A stretch of 64,000 bases of DNA, taken from the NCBI RefSeq assembly GCF_006265095.1, contig NZ_VCNK01000030.1, positions 1 to 64,000 of the forward strand, given 5' to 3'. The DNA comes from Phaeobacter sp. B1627 (GTDB lineage Bacteria; Pseudomonadota; Alphaproteobacteria; Rhodobacterales; Rhodobacteraceae). The position numbers and the translations under genes were made by a program. The notes beneath the pieces were generated by a model. It was not told the origin of the DNA. It made no database searches and saw only the letters and a list, made by a program, of their open reading frames with translations. Shown in pieces: positions 8,952 through 17,159 of the stretch (positions are counted from its first letter, which is position 1; the number at the start of each line of letters is the position of its first letter).

Positions 8952-11309
8952 ATGTGTTTCCTCTGCAATGCGACCCAGACATTTGACCCACTTCGACATG
9001 GCCCGGACGGGATCGGCGATTTTGCCGCCCTGACAGAGACCACGGATGCTGCGGGCTCCACCGCCACCGGCTATACGATGTCGGTGGGCGACACCTTCAG
9101 CGGCACCCTTGGCTATAGCGGCGATCGCGACTGGGTGGGGATCTCGCTGGTGGCCGGCGAAGCATATGAAATCGACCTGACCGGCAGCGCCTCGGGACAT
9201 GGCACGCTGCGGGACCCCTATCTCCGGGTCTATGACAGCGTCGGCAACCTGCTCAACCTCAATGACGATGGCGGCAACGGGCTCGAATCCGCCCTGAGCT
9301 TCACCGCGTCCGGCAGCGGCACCTATTACATCGCCGCCGGCGCCTTTGCGGACATCAGCACCGGCAGCTACAGGATTTCGGCCAGCGGCAACGGCACCCC
9401 GACGCCAACCCCGACCCCCACGCCGACACCGGAAGGAGGCTCGGACGTCAGCAACCTGTCCGATCTGGCCACCTTCCTGACCAATGGCTATTGGGGCGCT
9501 TACGGCTGGTCCGAACGCCATTTCGACACCTCCGCGGACAATCAGATCACGGTGAACATCAACGCCCTGACGGCCGATGGTCAGCGCCTGGCCCGCTGGG
9601 CCTTGGACGCCTGGGAACGGGTGGCGGACCTCAGCTTCCTGGAAACCGCATCATCCTATGCCGACATCACTTTCGACGACCGCGACACCAACAGCGCTTA
9701 TGCGTCCTCATCGATCAGCGGCGGCACCATCCTGTCCTCGGAGGTCAACGTCGGCACCGCCTGGCTGAGCCGCTCGACCGCGCTCAACAGCTATGCGTTC
9801 CAGACCTATATCCACGAGATCGGCCACGCGCTGGGACTGGGGCATCAGGGCAACTACAACGGCAGCGCCAGCTACGGGTCGGATGAAACCTTCGTGAACG
9901 ACAGCTGGCAGGTGTCGGTGATGTCCTATTTCAGCCAGAGCGACAACACCTCGATCACCGCCTCGGAGGCCTATGTGATCTCTCCGATGATGGCGGATAT
10001 CGCAGCCATCCAGGCCCTTTACGGGGTCGCCGGGACCAGCAGCGAAACCGCAGGCAATACCGTTTGGGGCGCCAATACAACCCTGACCGGCAGCTATTTC
10101 GCCGAGGCTTTCGCAGCCCTGGACGGGCGCAGCTCCTCGGTGATCAACAGCGGCGAGAATTTCGCCTTCACCGTCTATGATCAGGGCGGCATCGATACCA
10201 TCGATCTCAGCAACAATACCACCAGCGACCGGATCAACATGAACGGCGGCACCTATTCCAACGTCGCCGGGCTGATCGGCAATGTCGGGATTGCTAGCGG
10301 CACCCTGCTCGAGAACCTGACCGCGGGCAGCGGCCATGACACCATTACCGGCAATGCAGAAAGCAACACGATCTGGGCCAATTCGGGCAATGACATCATC
10401 CTGGCCGGCGCCGGGCATGACACCGTCCGTGGCGGCGACGGCGACGACAGCATCGATGGCGGCACCGACGCCGACAGCCTGATGGGACAGGATGGGAACG
10501 ACACCCTGCTTGGCGAAAGCTCCACCGATATCCTGCGCGGCGACGCTGGCAACGACAGCCTCGTCGGCGGCACCGGGGACGACACGCTTTATGGCGGCGA
10601 CGGCAATGACCACCTGTTCGGCAATACCGCGCTCGACACCATCTACGGCGGCGCAGGCAACGATTACATCTCCTCCGGCGATGGCGTCGATTACGTCGAC
10701 GGCGAGGCCGGCAATGACACCATCTTCGGCCGCTCCGGCTGGGACAGCCTGAACGGTGGCGACGGCGACGACCTGCTTTATGGCAGTGAGGGCGACGACC
10801 TGCTGAACGGCGGCTCCGGCAATGACTGGATCTCGGCCGGCTCGGCCTGGGATGTGATCTTCGGCAATGACGGCGACGACACGCTTTATGGCAACTACGG
10901 CTCCGATGTGATCTCCGGCGGCGCGGGCCATGACCAGATCTACGGCGGCACCGGCGATGACACCCTGCGCGGCTATTCCGGCAATGACAGCCTCTATGGC
11001 AACCAGGGCGTTGATCAGCTCACCGGTGGCTCGGGCAACGATCTGCTGCGCGGTGGCACCCTCGCCGATACGTTTCTGTTCGACACCGGCCATGACGCGG
11101 ATGAGATCACGGACTTCGAAGTTGGCCAGGACCGGCTAAGCCTGTCGGAATCGCTTACGAACGGCCTGACCGATGGCGCGACGATCGTCTCGACCTTTGC
11201 CAGCGTCTCCGGCGGGGCGGTTGTCTTCGACTTCGGCGATGGCGATCAGATCACCCTGTCGAACCTGACCAGCCTTGTCGGCCTGTCGGATGATATCCTG
11301 AGCTTCTGA
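8952..11309 (+). CDS. Secreted RTX metalloprotease, peptidase family M10 (serralysin-like)
   Basis: I prefer the ATG at 8952 (MCFLCNATQTFDP) over the upstream GTG at 8937, because MCFLC-type starts are common in roseobacter M10 proteases. The order is a short lead, a PPC-like beta domain (about residues 35-140), a PTPTPTPTPTP linker (about 148-160), a metzincin catalytic domain with HEIGHALGLGH (H288, H292, H298) and a Met-turn at VMSYF (M324), then many GGxGxDxL calcium-binding RTX repeats. The C-terminus has the hydrophobic pattern of type I secretion substrates. No signal peptide and no HlyB/HlyD genes are nearby, so secretion would use machinery encoded elsewhere. It contains a 282-bp block identical to part of the RTX gene at 27266. 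Confidence 0.93.
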   Translation: MCFLCNATQTFDPLRHGPDGIGDFAALTETTDAAGSTATGYTMSVGDTFSGTLGYSGDRDWVGISLVAGEAYEIDLTGSASGHGTLRDPYLRVYDSVGNLLNLNDDGGNGLESALSFTASGSGTYYIAAGAFADISTGSYRISASGNGTPTPTPTPTPTPEGGSDVSNLSDLATFLTNGYWGAYGWSERHFDTSADNQITVNINALTADGQRLARWALDAWERVADLSFLETASSYADITFDDRDTNSAYASSSISGGTILSSEVNVGTAWLSRSTALNSYAFQTYIHEIGHALGLGHQGNYNGSASYGSDETFVNDSWQVSVMSYFSQSDNTSITASEAYVISPMMADIAAIQALYGVAGTSSETAGNTVWGANTTLTGSYFAEAFAALDGRSSSVINSGENFAFTVYDQGGIDTIDLSNNTTSDRINMNGGTYSNVAGLIGNVGIASGTLLENLTAGSGHDTITGNAESNTIWANSGNDIILAGAGHDTVRGGDGDDSIDGGTDADSLMGQDGNDTLLGESSTDILRGDAGNDSLVGGTGDDTLYGGDGNDHLFGNTALDTIYGGAGNDYISSGDGVDYVDGEAGNDTIFGRSGWDSLNGGDGDDLLYGSEGDDLLNGGSGNDWISAGSAWDVIFGNDGDDTLYGNYGSDVISGGAGHDQIYGGTGDDTLRGYSGNDSLYGNQGVDQLTGGSGNDLLRGGTLADTFLFDTGHDADEITDFEVGQDRLSLSESLTNGLTDGATIVSTFASVSGGAVVFDFGDGDQITLSNLTSLVGLSDDILSF
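10548..10829 (+). repeat. 282-bp exact repeat shared by two RTX genes, copy 1
   Basis: Bases 10548-10829 are identical to 29060-29341 (constant offset 18512). The match is broken by a mismatch on each side (T/C at 10547, A/G at 10830). The block encodes about 94 residues of RTX repeats in the same frame in both genes. Perfect identity, including third positions, points to recent duplication or gene conversion. It is also a potential substrate for recombination. Confidence 0.95.
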
Positions 11310-11441
11310 CCCGGGGGCACCATCCGCCCGTTCCCTATACCGAAAATCGGAACGCCACGGCAAAACGTGGCGGGCCGATCTGCATTCGCGCCGTCGCGAC
11401 AGGGGTGGGAACGGGCCTGCGAAGACGAGACGGGCCTGTGG

Positions 11442-12536
11442 TCAGACCGAAACCCCGCCGGATAGGTAGAAGCGGAACGCCACCAGGATATGATAGAAGG
11501 TCGAGGCCGGCATGTTGTCCGACAGCAAGGCCCCGTCGGTGCTGCGCTTGTCGTACCAGCCCCCGGGCACCGGCGTGTCAAGATATTGATCCCACATCAG
11601 GCTCAGCACCTGTTCCGGAGCCGGGCCTTGGGCCGGGGTCTCGCCGCGGCGGGCCATTGCAACGGAGGCTTTCAGCAGCTCGGTCTGCGGCCACATGCGG
11701 CGGGTCTCGGTCAGGGGTTCGGACCGGTCGGGCAACAACCCGGAGTCATCGCGGCGCGCCAGCACCGCCTCATAGAGCCGCCCCATCGGCACCTCGGCGG
11801 GTCGGTCGCAGACCACCTCGAACCGGTCGATCAGATAGACCCATTCCGCCATGTGCCCCGGCTCGATCACCTGCACGTCCCCGACAAGCGGGGTCCAGTC
11901 CTCGGCAAAATATTCCAGCACCCGGCAGTCTTCGGCCAGGAAGACCTCGCGGAACAGGCCAAGGCATTCCTCGGCCATGTCACGAAACCGGGTCGCGCCG
12001 GTGGCGGCGAACAGGGCAGTGGAGGTTTCGAACATATGCATATGCGGGTTCTGGCGCCGGGGCAGATCGCGGGTGGCATTCTCATACCAGCCGCGCGGCG
12101 CCTTCAGCTTGGCCAGCTCCGTTTCCAGCCGCGCCAGGTCGGCAGCGATGTCAAACCCCGCCCCGATCAGCGCCGAGGCCGCCAACAGCATGAAAGCTAC
12201 ATCATAAAGGTCATGCGGGGCCGTCAGGATAGAGGCGTCCGGTGCCAGCCGTGCGGCCAGATTTCCGGTCTCCGGGTCAAAGCCGTGATCCATGGCAAAG
12301 CGAAACAGCTGCAAGGCCAGATCCCGGTGCGCCGACACGTCGGACATGGCAAAGCAATAGGCCTGGCGCACCTGCACCCGCAGGCGGCGCTGCATGTCGG
12401 CGCGGGGCGCCCCGTCGTGATCCAGCGCCTCCCAGACCGTCCCCGTGGCCGGGTCCAGCCCTGCCCCCGTCCACAACGGCAGGGCCTGATCCTTCAGCCA
12501 CTGCGGCAATCGCGTTTGAAATTCTTCGCTCAGCAT
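11442..12536 (-). CDS. AGE-family sugar epimerase/isomerase
   Basis: The start is the ATG at 12536-12534 (MLSEEFQTRLPQW), which overlaps the TGA of the sialyltransferase gene; an upstream in-frame extension is rejected. The 364-residue protein shows the N-acylglucosamine 2-epimerase family (alpha/alpha barrel) hallmarks QNPHMHMFE, EPGHMAEWVYL, RRMWPQTELLKA and GGWYDKRS...DNMPAS. Members interconvert GlcNAc/ManNAc, mannose/fructose or mannose-6-P/fructose-6-P. Its place as the last gene of the neuA-sialyltransferase operon suggests it supplies the ManNAc or mannose precursor of the nonulosonic acid (inference); no UDP-GlcNAc 2-epimerase (NeuC) is in the window. Substrate cannot be read from sequence. 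Confidence 0.88.
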   Translation of the reverse strand: MLSEEFQTRLPQWLKDQALPLWTGAGLDPATGTVWEALDHDGAPRADMQRRLRVQVRQAYCFAMSDVSAHRDLALQLFRFAMDHGFDPETGNLAARLAPDASILTAPHDLYDVAFMLLAASALIGAGFDIAADLARLETELAKLKAPRGWYENATRDLPRRQNPHMHMFETSTALFAATGATRFRDMAEECLGLFREVFLAEDCRVLEYFAEDWTPLVGDVQVIEPGHMAEWVYLIDRFEVVCDRPAEVPMGRLYEAVLARRDDSGLLPDRSEPLTETRRMWPQTELLKASVAMARRGETPAQGPAPEQVLSLMWDQYLDTPVPGGWYDKRSTDGALLSDNMPASTFYHILVAFRFYLSGGVSV

Positions 12537-13342
12537 CAGAGTAATTTCCTTTTTCGAATTCCACGCAGGGCGGCGCTGCCCTTGCGCAACACTTTCAACA
12601 CCTCGATCGGGTAGACACCGGCCCGCCCGGCCCAATCGGTGGGGGGGGCGGATCTTGACTGCTCCAGCCGCGGCCCGCCCCGGTCCGGGGCCGCATCGGC
12701 CACGTCACGAAGCAGCGGGCTGTCGCCAACGCGCAGCAATTGCACGTCTTCTCGCGCCCGCAACAGGCGCAGGATAGCATGATCCAGATCAAGATCGTGC
12801 AAATGACGGTCCAACCCGCGCCGCCCCAGATCCTGCCCCATCAAGGCCCGGTAATGCGGTCCCGGCTCGAACGGGTAGCGTTTGGGTGTGCCGTAGAAAT
12901 CCATCCCCGCCAGGATAATCCGGCCTGCCCCCAACCCATGCGCCATCAGCGCCGCGTAGATCCCCGTCGTGGGGTGGCGCCCATAGCGGGAGATAAGCGC
13001 CTGCACCTGCCTCTCAAGCGTCGCGTCCCGGTAGCGCATAGGCTGAAACAGGGACGCGAAACGGCGCCGGCCTGCCCGTTGCACACGCCGGTTCTGACTG
13101 CTCCAGCTGCGCAGGTCATAATCCCGGCGACACCGGTGCAGCGTTTCGAACATGAAGGGGGCGACCCGCGGGTCGCCCCCCATAAAGGCCAAATCCACCC
13201 GACGCCCCAGATAAAAGCGCGGCTCGAAGAAGAAGTTATTGGTCCGGATGATGAAGTCATCCGCCAGAATGCGCCCTACAGGCAGCTGAGCCAGCGAGGC
13301 CCCGTTCCCGGCCACGACAACCGGGCGATCACGCATCGGCAT
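12536..13342 (-). CDS. GT42-family sialyltransferase
   Basis: A 268-residue protein resembling Campylobacter Cst sialyltransferases. It has VVVAGNGASLAQLP (residues 8-21, nucleotide-sugar loop), FIIRTNNFFFEPRFYLGRRVD, TTGIYAALMAHGLGAGRIILAG and GMDFYG (to about 151). H180 in DRHLHDLDLDHAI aligns by position with the catalytic histidine of Cst-II. It should transfer sialic or a related acid from CMP-donor to galactose-type acceptors on a surface glycan at the cytoplasmic face. The gene starts 3 nt after the neuA stop and its TGA overlaps the next ATG, so donor synthesis and transfer are translationally linked. The basic C-terminal 50 residues may attach to membrane. Confidence 0.85.
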   Translation of the reverse strand: MPMRDRPVVVAGNGASLAQLPVGRILADDFIIRTNNFFFEPRFYLGRRVDLAFMGGDPRVAPFMFETLHRCRRDYDLRSWSSQNRRVQRAGRRRFASLFQPMRYRDATLERQVQALISRYGRHPTTGIYAALMAHGLGAGRIILAGMDFYGTPKRYPFEPGPHYRALMGQDLGRRGLDRHLHDLDLDHAILRLLRAREDVQLLRVGDSPLLRDVADAAPDRGGPRLEQSRSAPPTDWAGRAGVYPIEVLKVLRKGSAALRGIRKRKLL

Positions 13343-13345
13343 CTA

Positions 13346-14545
13346 TCAGCCGGCCTTGTTGCTGATCAGGATGTCGGACATGGCCCGCAACGCGCCCTTG
13401 CCCCCCGGCAGCGGCAAGATCCAGTCCGCCATGCCAAGGATCGAAGGATGGGAATCCGACGGGCAGGCCGACAGCCCCGCCTGCGCCATCGCGTCCCGGT
13501 CATTGATGTCATTGCCCACATACAGCAGATCCGCCCAGCCGAGACCACACGCCGCCAGCCAGTCTTCCAGCGCGGCGACCTTGTCATCGACGCTGTGATA
13601 GACCTCCAGCTTCAGCTTCTCGGCCCGCTTCAACACCACCGGGTTGCGCTCTTTTGACAGGATCATCATCTGGTAGCGCCCGCTGTCGCGCAGCGCCGAA
13701 ACCCCCATACCGTCCCCGCGCGAGGTGCGCACGCTTTCGACGCCGTTCTGATCGGTGGTCACCAGATTGTCGGTATGGACCCCGTCGAAATCCATCACGA
13801 TCGCCTTGACCCGGGCCAGACGCTCGGCCGCGATCCCGCTGTGCCCCCCCGCCTGGGCGATCTGCGAACACAGGGCGAGATCCTGCAACGTGTCGATCTC
13901 GAGCGGCGGGTGATCGACGGGATACAGCGCCACGGAGCCGCAAAACCGCTGGCCCGTGCGCAGGAAGGGGTCCAGCCGGACGCAGTAGATCGCACCGCTT
14001 TCGCAATATTGCGGTGCCAGGTCCTGGCGGCGCTGGCGCTGCTTGCGTTCATCGTGGTTGAGCCCCACGCCCCGCCCCGCGGCGTCCAGCCCCCACAGAA
14101 AGGAGTGATCCTCGGTCACCGACAGGGCGCAGTCGGTCTCGCGCGCGGTCATCTCGGCGAGGCAGCCGTCGATATCGGGCCCGGAGATGAAGGGCGAGGT
14201 GCATTGCAGGAAGACCAGCTTGTCCAGCCCGGGCAGGTCAGCGCGGATCAGCGGCACCGCATGCAGCCAACCCGCTTCGGAACTGGCGGTATCGCCGGCA
14301 AGTTCCGCCGGACGGTCGATGATTCGGGCACCATGCAGCGCTGCCTCGGCGGCGATGGCGGCATCGTCGGTGGAGACATAGACCGCAGCCACCGCATCCG
14401 CCGCCCGGCCCGCGCGCACCGCCCGGCCGATCAGCGAAACGCCTCCCACGGGACGCAGGTTCTTGCCCGGCACCCCCCTGGAGCCGCCGCGGGCCAGAAT
14501 GATGCAAGCCGTGTCGGCCGGGGTGTCAGAAGCTGCTGCAGGCAT
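13346..14545 (-). CDS. neuA: CMP-sialate synthetase fused to a KdsC-like HAD phosphatase
   Basis: A 399-residue two-domain protein. Residues about 12-240 are an acylneuraminate cytidylyltransferase with the signature ARGGSRGVPGKNL (18-30), LQCTSPFISGPDI and a late QYCESGAIY. Residues 247-399 form a HAD phosphatase of the KdsC type: motif I DFDGVHTDN (D252, D254), LSKERN, an EK...K lysine region and motif IV GNDINDRDAM (D346, D349). The first domain makes CMP-sialic (or CMP-KDN-type) acid. The second could remove phosphate from a 9-phosphate intermediate, as the analogous domain context suggests (inference). Animal CMP-sialate synthetases have a comparable C-terminal HAD domain, although that one is not active as a phosphatase. 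It is first in an operon with the GT42 enzyme and an AGE epimerase. Confidence 0.92.
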   Translation of the reverse strand: MPAAASDTPADTACIILARGGSRGVPGKNLRPVGGVSLIGRAVRAGRAADAVAAVYVSTDDAAIAAEAALHGARIIDRPAELAGDTASSEAGWLHAVPLIRADLPGLDKLVFLQCTSPFISGPDIDGCLAEMTARETDCALSVTEDHSFLWGLDAAGRGVGLNHDERKQRQRRQDLAPQYCESGAIYCVRLDPFLRTGQRFCGSVALYPVDHPPLEIDTLQDLALCSQIAQAGGHSGIAAERLARVKAIVMDFDGVHTDNLVTTDQNGVESVRTSRGDGMGVSALRDSGRYQMMILSKERNPVVLKRAEKLKLEVYHSVDDKVAALEDWLAACGLGWADLLYVGNDINDRDAMAQAGLSACPSDSHPSILGMADWILPLPGGKGALRAMSDILISNKAG

Positions 14546-14723
14546 GCTGGGTCTTTCCGTCTTGTCTGTTTCAAAAATCTGCTCAACGACAGGTCACAGA
14601 CCCCACCGGAGCACACCGAGGATGGCCCCATCGTTTACAAAGCTCACCTGCTTGTGTAAATCCCGCAAGGACTTTCAGACCGACGGACCAACCAAGCGCA
14701 CCAACTAGGCGAACCAAATCCAG

Positions 14724-14942
14724 ATGATCGCAAAACTCAAGCAGACGGCTTTCGGAAAGACACTCTATCGCCTGTCGCGCAGCTCTTTCGGGGGGCCCCT
14801 GCGCTGGAGCGCCGCCGCCCTGCAGAACGAAGCCATCCAGCCCGCCCATCTGGCGCCCGCCAACCGGCGTCACAACCGGACCCAAGCCGCCATCCTGGCC
14901 CGGTTCGAGGCCCGGATCTCTAAGTCCGGACCCCATTCATGA
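14724..14942 (+). CDS. Small basic protein coupled to the next gene
   Basis: A 72-residue, arginine- and lysine-rich frame (MIAKLKQTAFGKTLYRLSRS...). Its TGA overlaps the ATG of the following gene (ATGA at 14939-14942), the coupling seen throughout this locus, which supports it being translated. No membrane segment or known domain is visible. It starts about 180 bp from the divergent neuA fusion, so the shared intergenic region probably carries promoters for both. Function unknown; it might serve mainly to couple translation. Confidence 0.5.
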   Translation: MIAKLKQTAFGKTLYRLSRSSFGGPLRWSAAALQNEAIQPAHLAPANRRHNRTQAAILARFEARISKSGPHS

Positions 14943-16099
14943 GCGCCCATGCCTCCTGGCCGGAGGATGCCGTCCCCCTCGCCCCGCCGCTGCCCTTTCA
15001 CGACCGGCCGGTGCTGCTGTTGTTCAGCGACGATTCCACCCTGTTCTTTGCTCTGCGCATGCGCGACTGTTTGCGCGCCACCGACCCGGAGCTGAAGATC
15101 GAGATGGGCTGGGTCGCCACCGAGAACGCGCTGTCGTTCCGGCAGATGGAGCAATTTCTGCCAGAAGGCCCTGACATGGCCCTGCACGGCAAGACCGCCT
15201 TTGCGGGTCTGCTTGGGGCGCGCAGCCACAAGGCAATCCTGACCAGCCGGGTCTATAGTGCGCTCGGGGCGCAGATGCGGCAGGTGGTCACCCATGTCAC
15301 CGCTGATCGCCCCTGCGTGATCGCCTTCCTGGGGGGATTGGATTTCTTCCCGGAAAACGGCTACTTCCGCCGCCGCAACTGCGATGGGATCTTTATCTTC
15401 CCCAAGAGCGAGATCAAGGTGCTAGAACGCCAAGCCGCCTCCTGGCCCGATCGCATGTGGCAGGAGGTCGGCTTTGGCCACCCCTCCTTCCTGCGGCCGG
15501 AGCAGCCCGCGCCCGGCAGTCTCGCCACGCGGCGCGATATCTACTTCTTCACCCAGGCGCTGTCGCCCTCCACCCGGCGTGGGCGGATGCATATGTTGCG
15601 CGCCATGGCAGCGATCGCCCGCGCCAACCCGGACCACACCGTCTGGATCAAGCTGCGTCACCTGCCGACGGAGAACCAGCAGCATCTACATCTGGAGAAA
15701 CACGACTACCCGGGCCTGGTGGCCGATCTGCCGGACGCCCCCGCCAACCTGAAGCTGACCGCCTGCACCATGGACGAGGCGCTGGCCACAGCCGCGCTTG
15801 GCATCACCTGCACCTCCACCGCGGCCATCGACGTGCTGCGCGCGGGCGTGCCCTGCATGGTGCATCTGGATTTTGTCGACGCCTATCTCGATCCGCTGGT
15901 CAAACCGATGCGCAAGCTCTTTGCCAAAAGCGGGGTGATCACCTCGCTGGACGACATGCTGAACCGCCGCGCCACGCCCCCCGACCCCGACTGGGTGGCC
16001 GACATGTTCTGCGACCGCGATCTGGGCACCCGCGTGCTGGGAATGCTGGAGCGGTTCAACACGCGACCGTTTCAGATCGCGCCGTCCCAAAGGCCCTGA
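14939..16099 (+). CDS. Putative glycosyltransferase (DUF6716-like)
   Basis: A 386-residue soluble protein without signal peptide. LLLFSDDSTLFFALRMRDCL near the N-terminus looks like the start of a GT-B Rossmann half. Later segments AFLGGLDFFPENGYFRRR, GIFIFPKSEIKVL, HTVWIKLRHLPTENQQ and ALGITCTSTAAIDVLRAGVP resemble the C-terminal half of capsule-type GT-B transferases, where a KLHP-like motif and a TSTA..EA/DA motif bind the donor. I place it in the DUF6716 putative glycosyltransferase group from memory. A decayed paralogue lies at 2730-3055. It belongs to the nonulosonic acid locus, and the acceptor or donor is unknown. Confidence 0.6.
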   Translation: MSAHASWPEDAVPLAPPLPFHDRPVLLLFSDDSTLFFALRMRDCLRATDPELKIEMGWVATENALSFRQMEQFLPEGPDMALHGKTAFAGLLGARSHKAILTSRVYSALGAQMRQVVTHVTADRPCVIAFLGGLDFFPENGYFRRRNCDGIFIFPKSEIKVLERQAASWPDRMWQEVGFGHPSFLRPEQPAPGSLATRRDIYFFTQALSPSTRRGRMHMLRAMAAIARANPDHTVWIKLRHLPTENQQHLHLEKHDYPGLVADLPDAPANLKLTACTMDEALATAALGITCTSTAAIDVLRAGVPCMVHLDFVDAYLDPLVKPMRKLFAKSGVITSLDDMLNRRATPPDPDWVADMFCDRDLGTRVLGMLERFNTRPFQIAPSQRP

Positions 16100-16174
16100 C
16101 GCTGGCCGCCCTCCCGGATTTTGGTCGTAAACACACGGTCGCTCTCTTACATGTGCCGCAGGTGCACTCCTCCG

Positions 16175-16180
16175 TTGACA
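16175..16180 (+). promoter_or_regulatory. Possible -35 box upstream of the GSCFA gene
   Basis: TTGACA is an exact sigma-70 -35 consensus about 38 bp before the GSCFA start. The matching -10 region (near 16198-16205) is poor. It lies in a 118-bp gap, the only real break in an otherwise coupled plus-strand gene series, which makes a promoter plausible. Confidence 0.3.
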
Positions 16181-16217
16181 CGCCCGGCAAATATCCCAAG
16201 GTAGGCACAATCTGAAT

Positions 16218-17159
16218 ATGTCAGAATATACCCATAAACTTCAAGCTATTGGAGACCATAGCATGGCCCAAAAAATGACCGTTCTTGAAAAGCATGGTTT
16301 CCAAGGCATTTCACGATGGCCAAGTTTTAAAAAAATGGAACGCGAGGACGCAGCGGCAGAGTTCTTTCTGCATGGTTTCTGCCCGGAGCAGCCCGTCATC
16401 AAGAAAACCGACCGGATCACCGCATTTGGGTCCTGCTTTGCCGGCAATGTCTCCCGATACCTGCACCAGCGCGGATACGAGGTGAACGCCCACCATTGGA
16501 AACACGCCAATTCGGACCTGATCCGGATCGACGAAATCATGGTCCATACCCCGTCTCTGCTGGCGCAGTTCGAATGGGCCTTCAACGGCAAGCCGCTGTC
16601 GAATGTGATCGTCGACAACAAGAGCGAAGAGCTGAAGTCCTACCACGAAGAAGACGAGATGCGCGATATCATCGTCAATTCCGATGTCTTCATCGTGACT
16701 TACGGCCTGACCGAAGCCTGGTACGACAAGCAGGAAGAATGCTACCTGTGGAAATTCGTTCCCCACAAGAAGCTGGACAGCAGCCGTTACGTCAACAAGA
16801 CCATCCCCTATGCCGAGAACCGGGAGAATATCGAAAAGATCTACCGGCTGATCCGGGACAATCGCCCGGATGCCAGGATCGTCTTCACCCTCTCCCCGAT
16901 CCCGCTGCTGGGCACCTATTCCGGCAAGGCCATCTACCCGGCCAACGAAGTGTCCAAATCCCGCCTGCGCGTCGCTCTGGACGAGTTCTGTTCCGAGTGG
17001 ATCGACGACAAGAACCTGTTCTATTTCCCCTCTTACGAACTGGTGAAGTATTTCCTCGACGCGCCCTGGAAAGACGACAACCGCCACATCACCGAAGAAG
17101 CGGTTCATGAAATCATGACGCTCTTTGAAGCGAACTTCTGTGAAAATGACACGCAATGA
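16218..17159 (+). CDS. GSCFA-domain protein
   Basis: A 313-residue protein with the signature ITAFGSCFAGNVSRYLHQRG (about residues 69-88), which names the family. Supporting segments are VFIVTYGLTEAWYD and IVFTLSPIPLLGTY, the last being the block with the conserved serine-proline found in these SGNH-hydrolase-like proteins. GSCFA proteins are often found in capsule and lipopolysaccharide clusters and are suspected to modify glycans, perhaps by handling acyl groups, but no activity can be asserted here. Its TGA overlaps the ATG of the next glycosyltransferase gene, giving a three-gene coupled series 16218-20622. No signal peptide, so a cytoplasmic role is likely. Confidence 0.85.
   Translation: MSEYTHKLQAIGDHSMAQKMTVLEKHGFQGISRWPSFKKMEREDAAAEFFLHGFCPEQPVIKKTDRITAFGSCFAGNVSRYLHQRGYEVNAHHWKHANSDLIRIDEIMVHTPSLLAQFEWAFNGKPLSNVIVDNKSEELKSYHEEDEMRDIIVNSDVFIVTYGLTEAWYDKQEECYLWKFVPHKKLDSSRYVNKTIPYAENRENIEKIYRLIRDNRPDARIVFTLSPIPLLGTYSGKAIYPANEVSKSRLRVALDEFCSEWIDDKNLFYFPSYELVKYFLDAPWKDDNRHITEEAVHEIMTLFEANFCENDTQ

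Noticed and set aside
9708-11093. 461-codon antisense frame across the M10 protease
   Set aside because: Same reason: mirrored repeats of the RTX region with no independent evidence.
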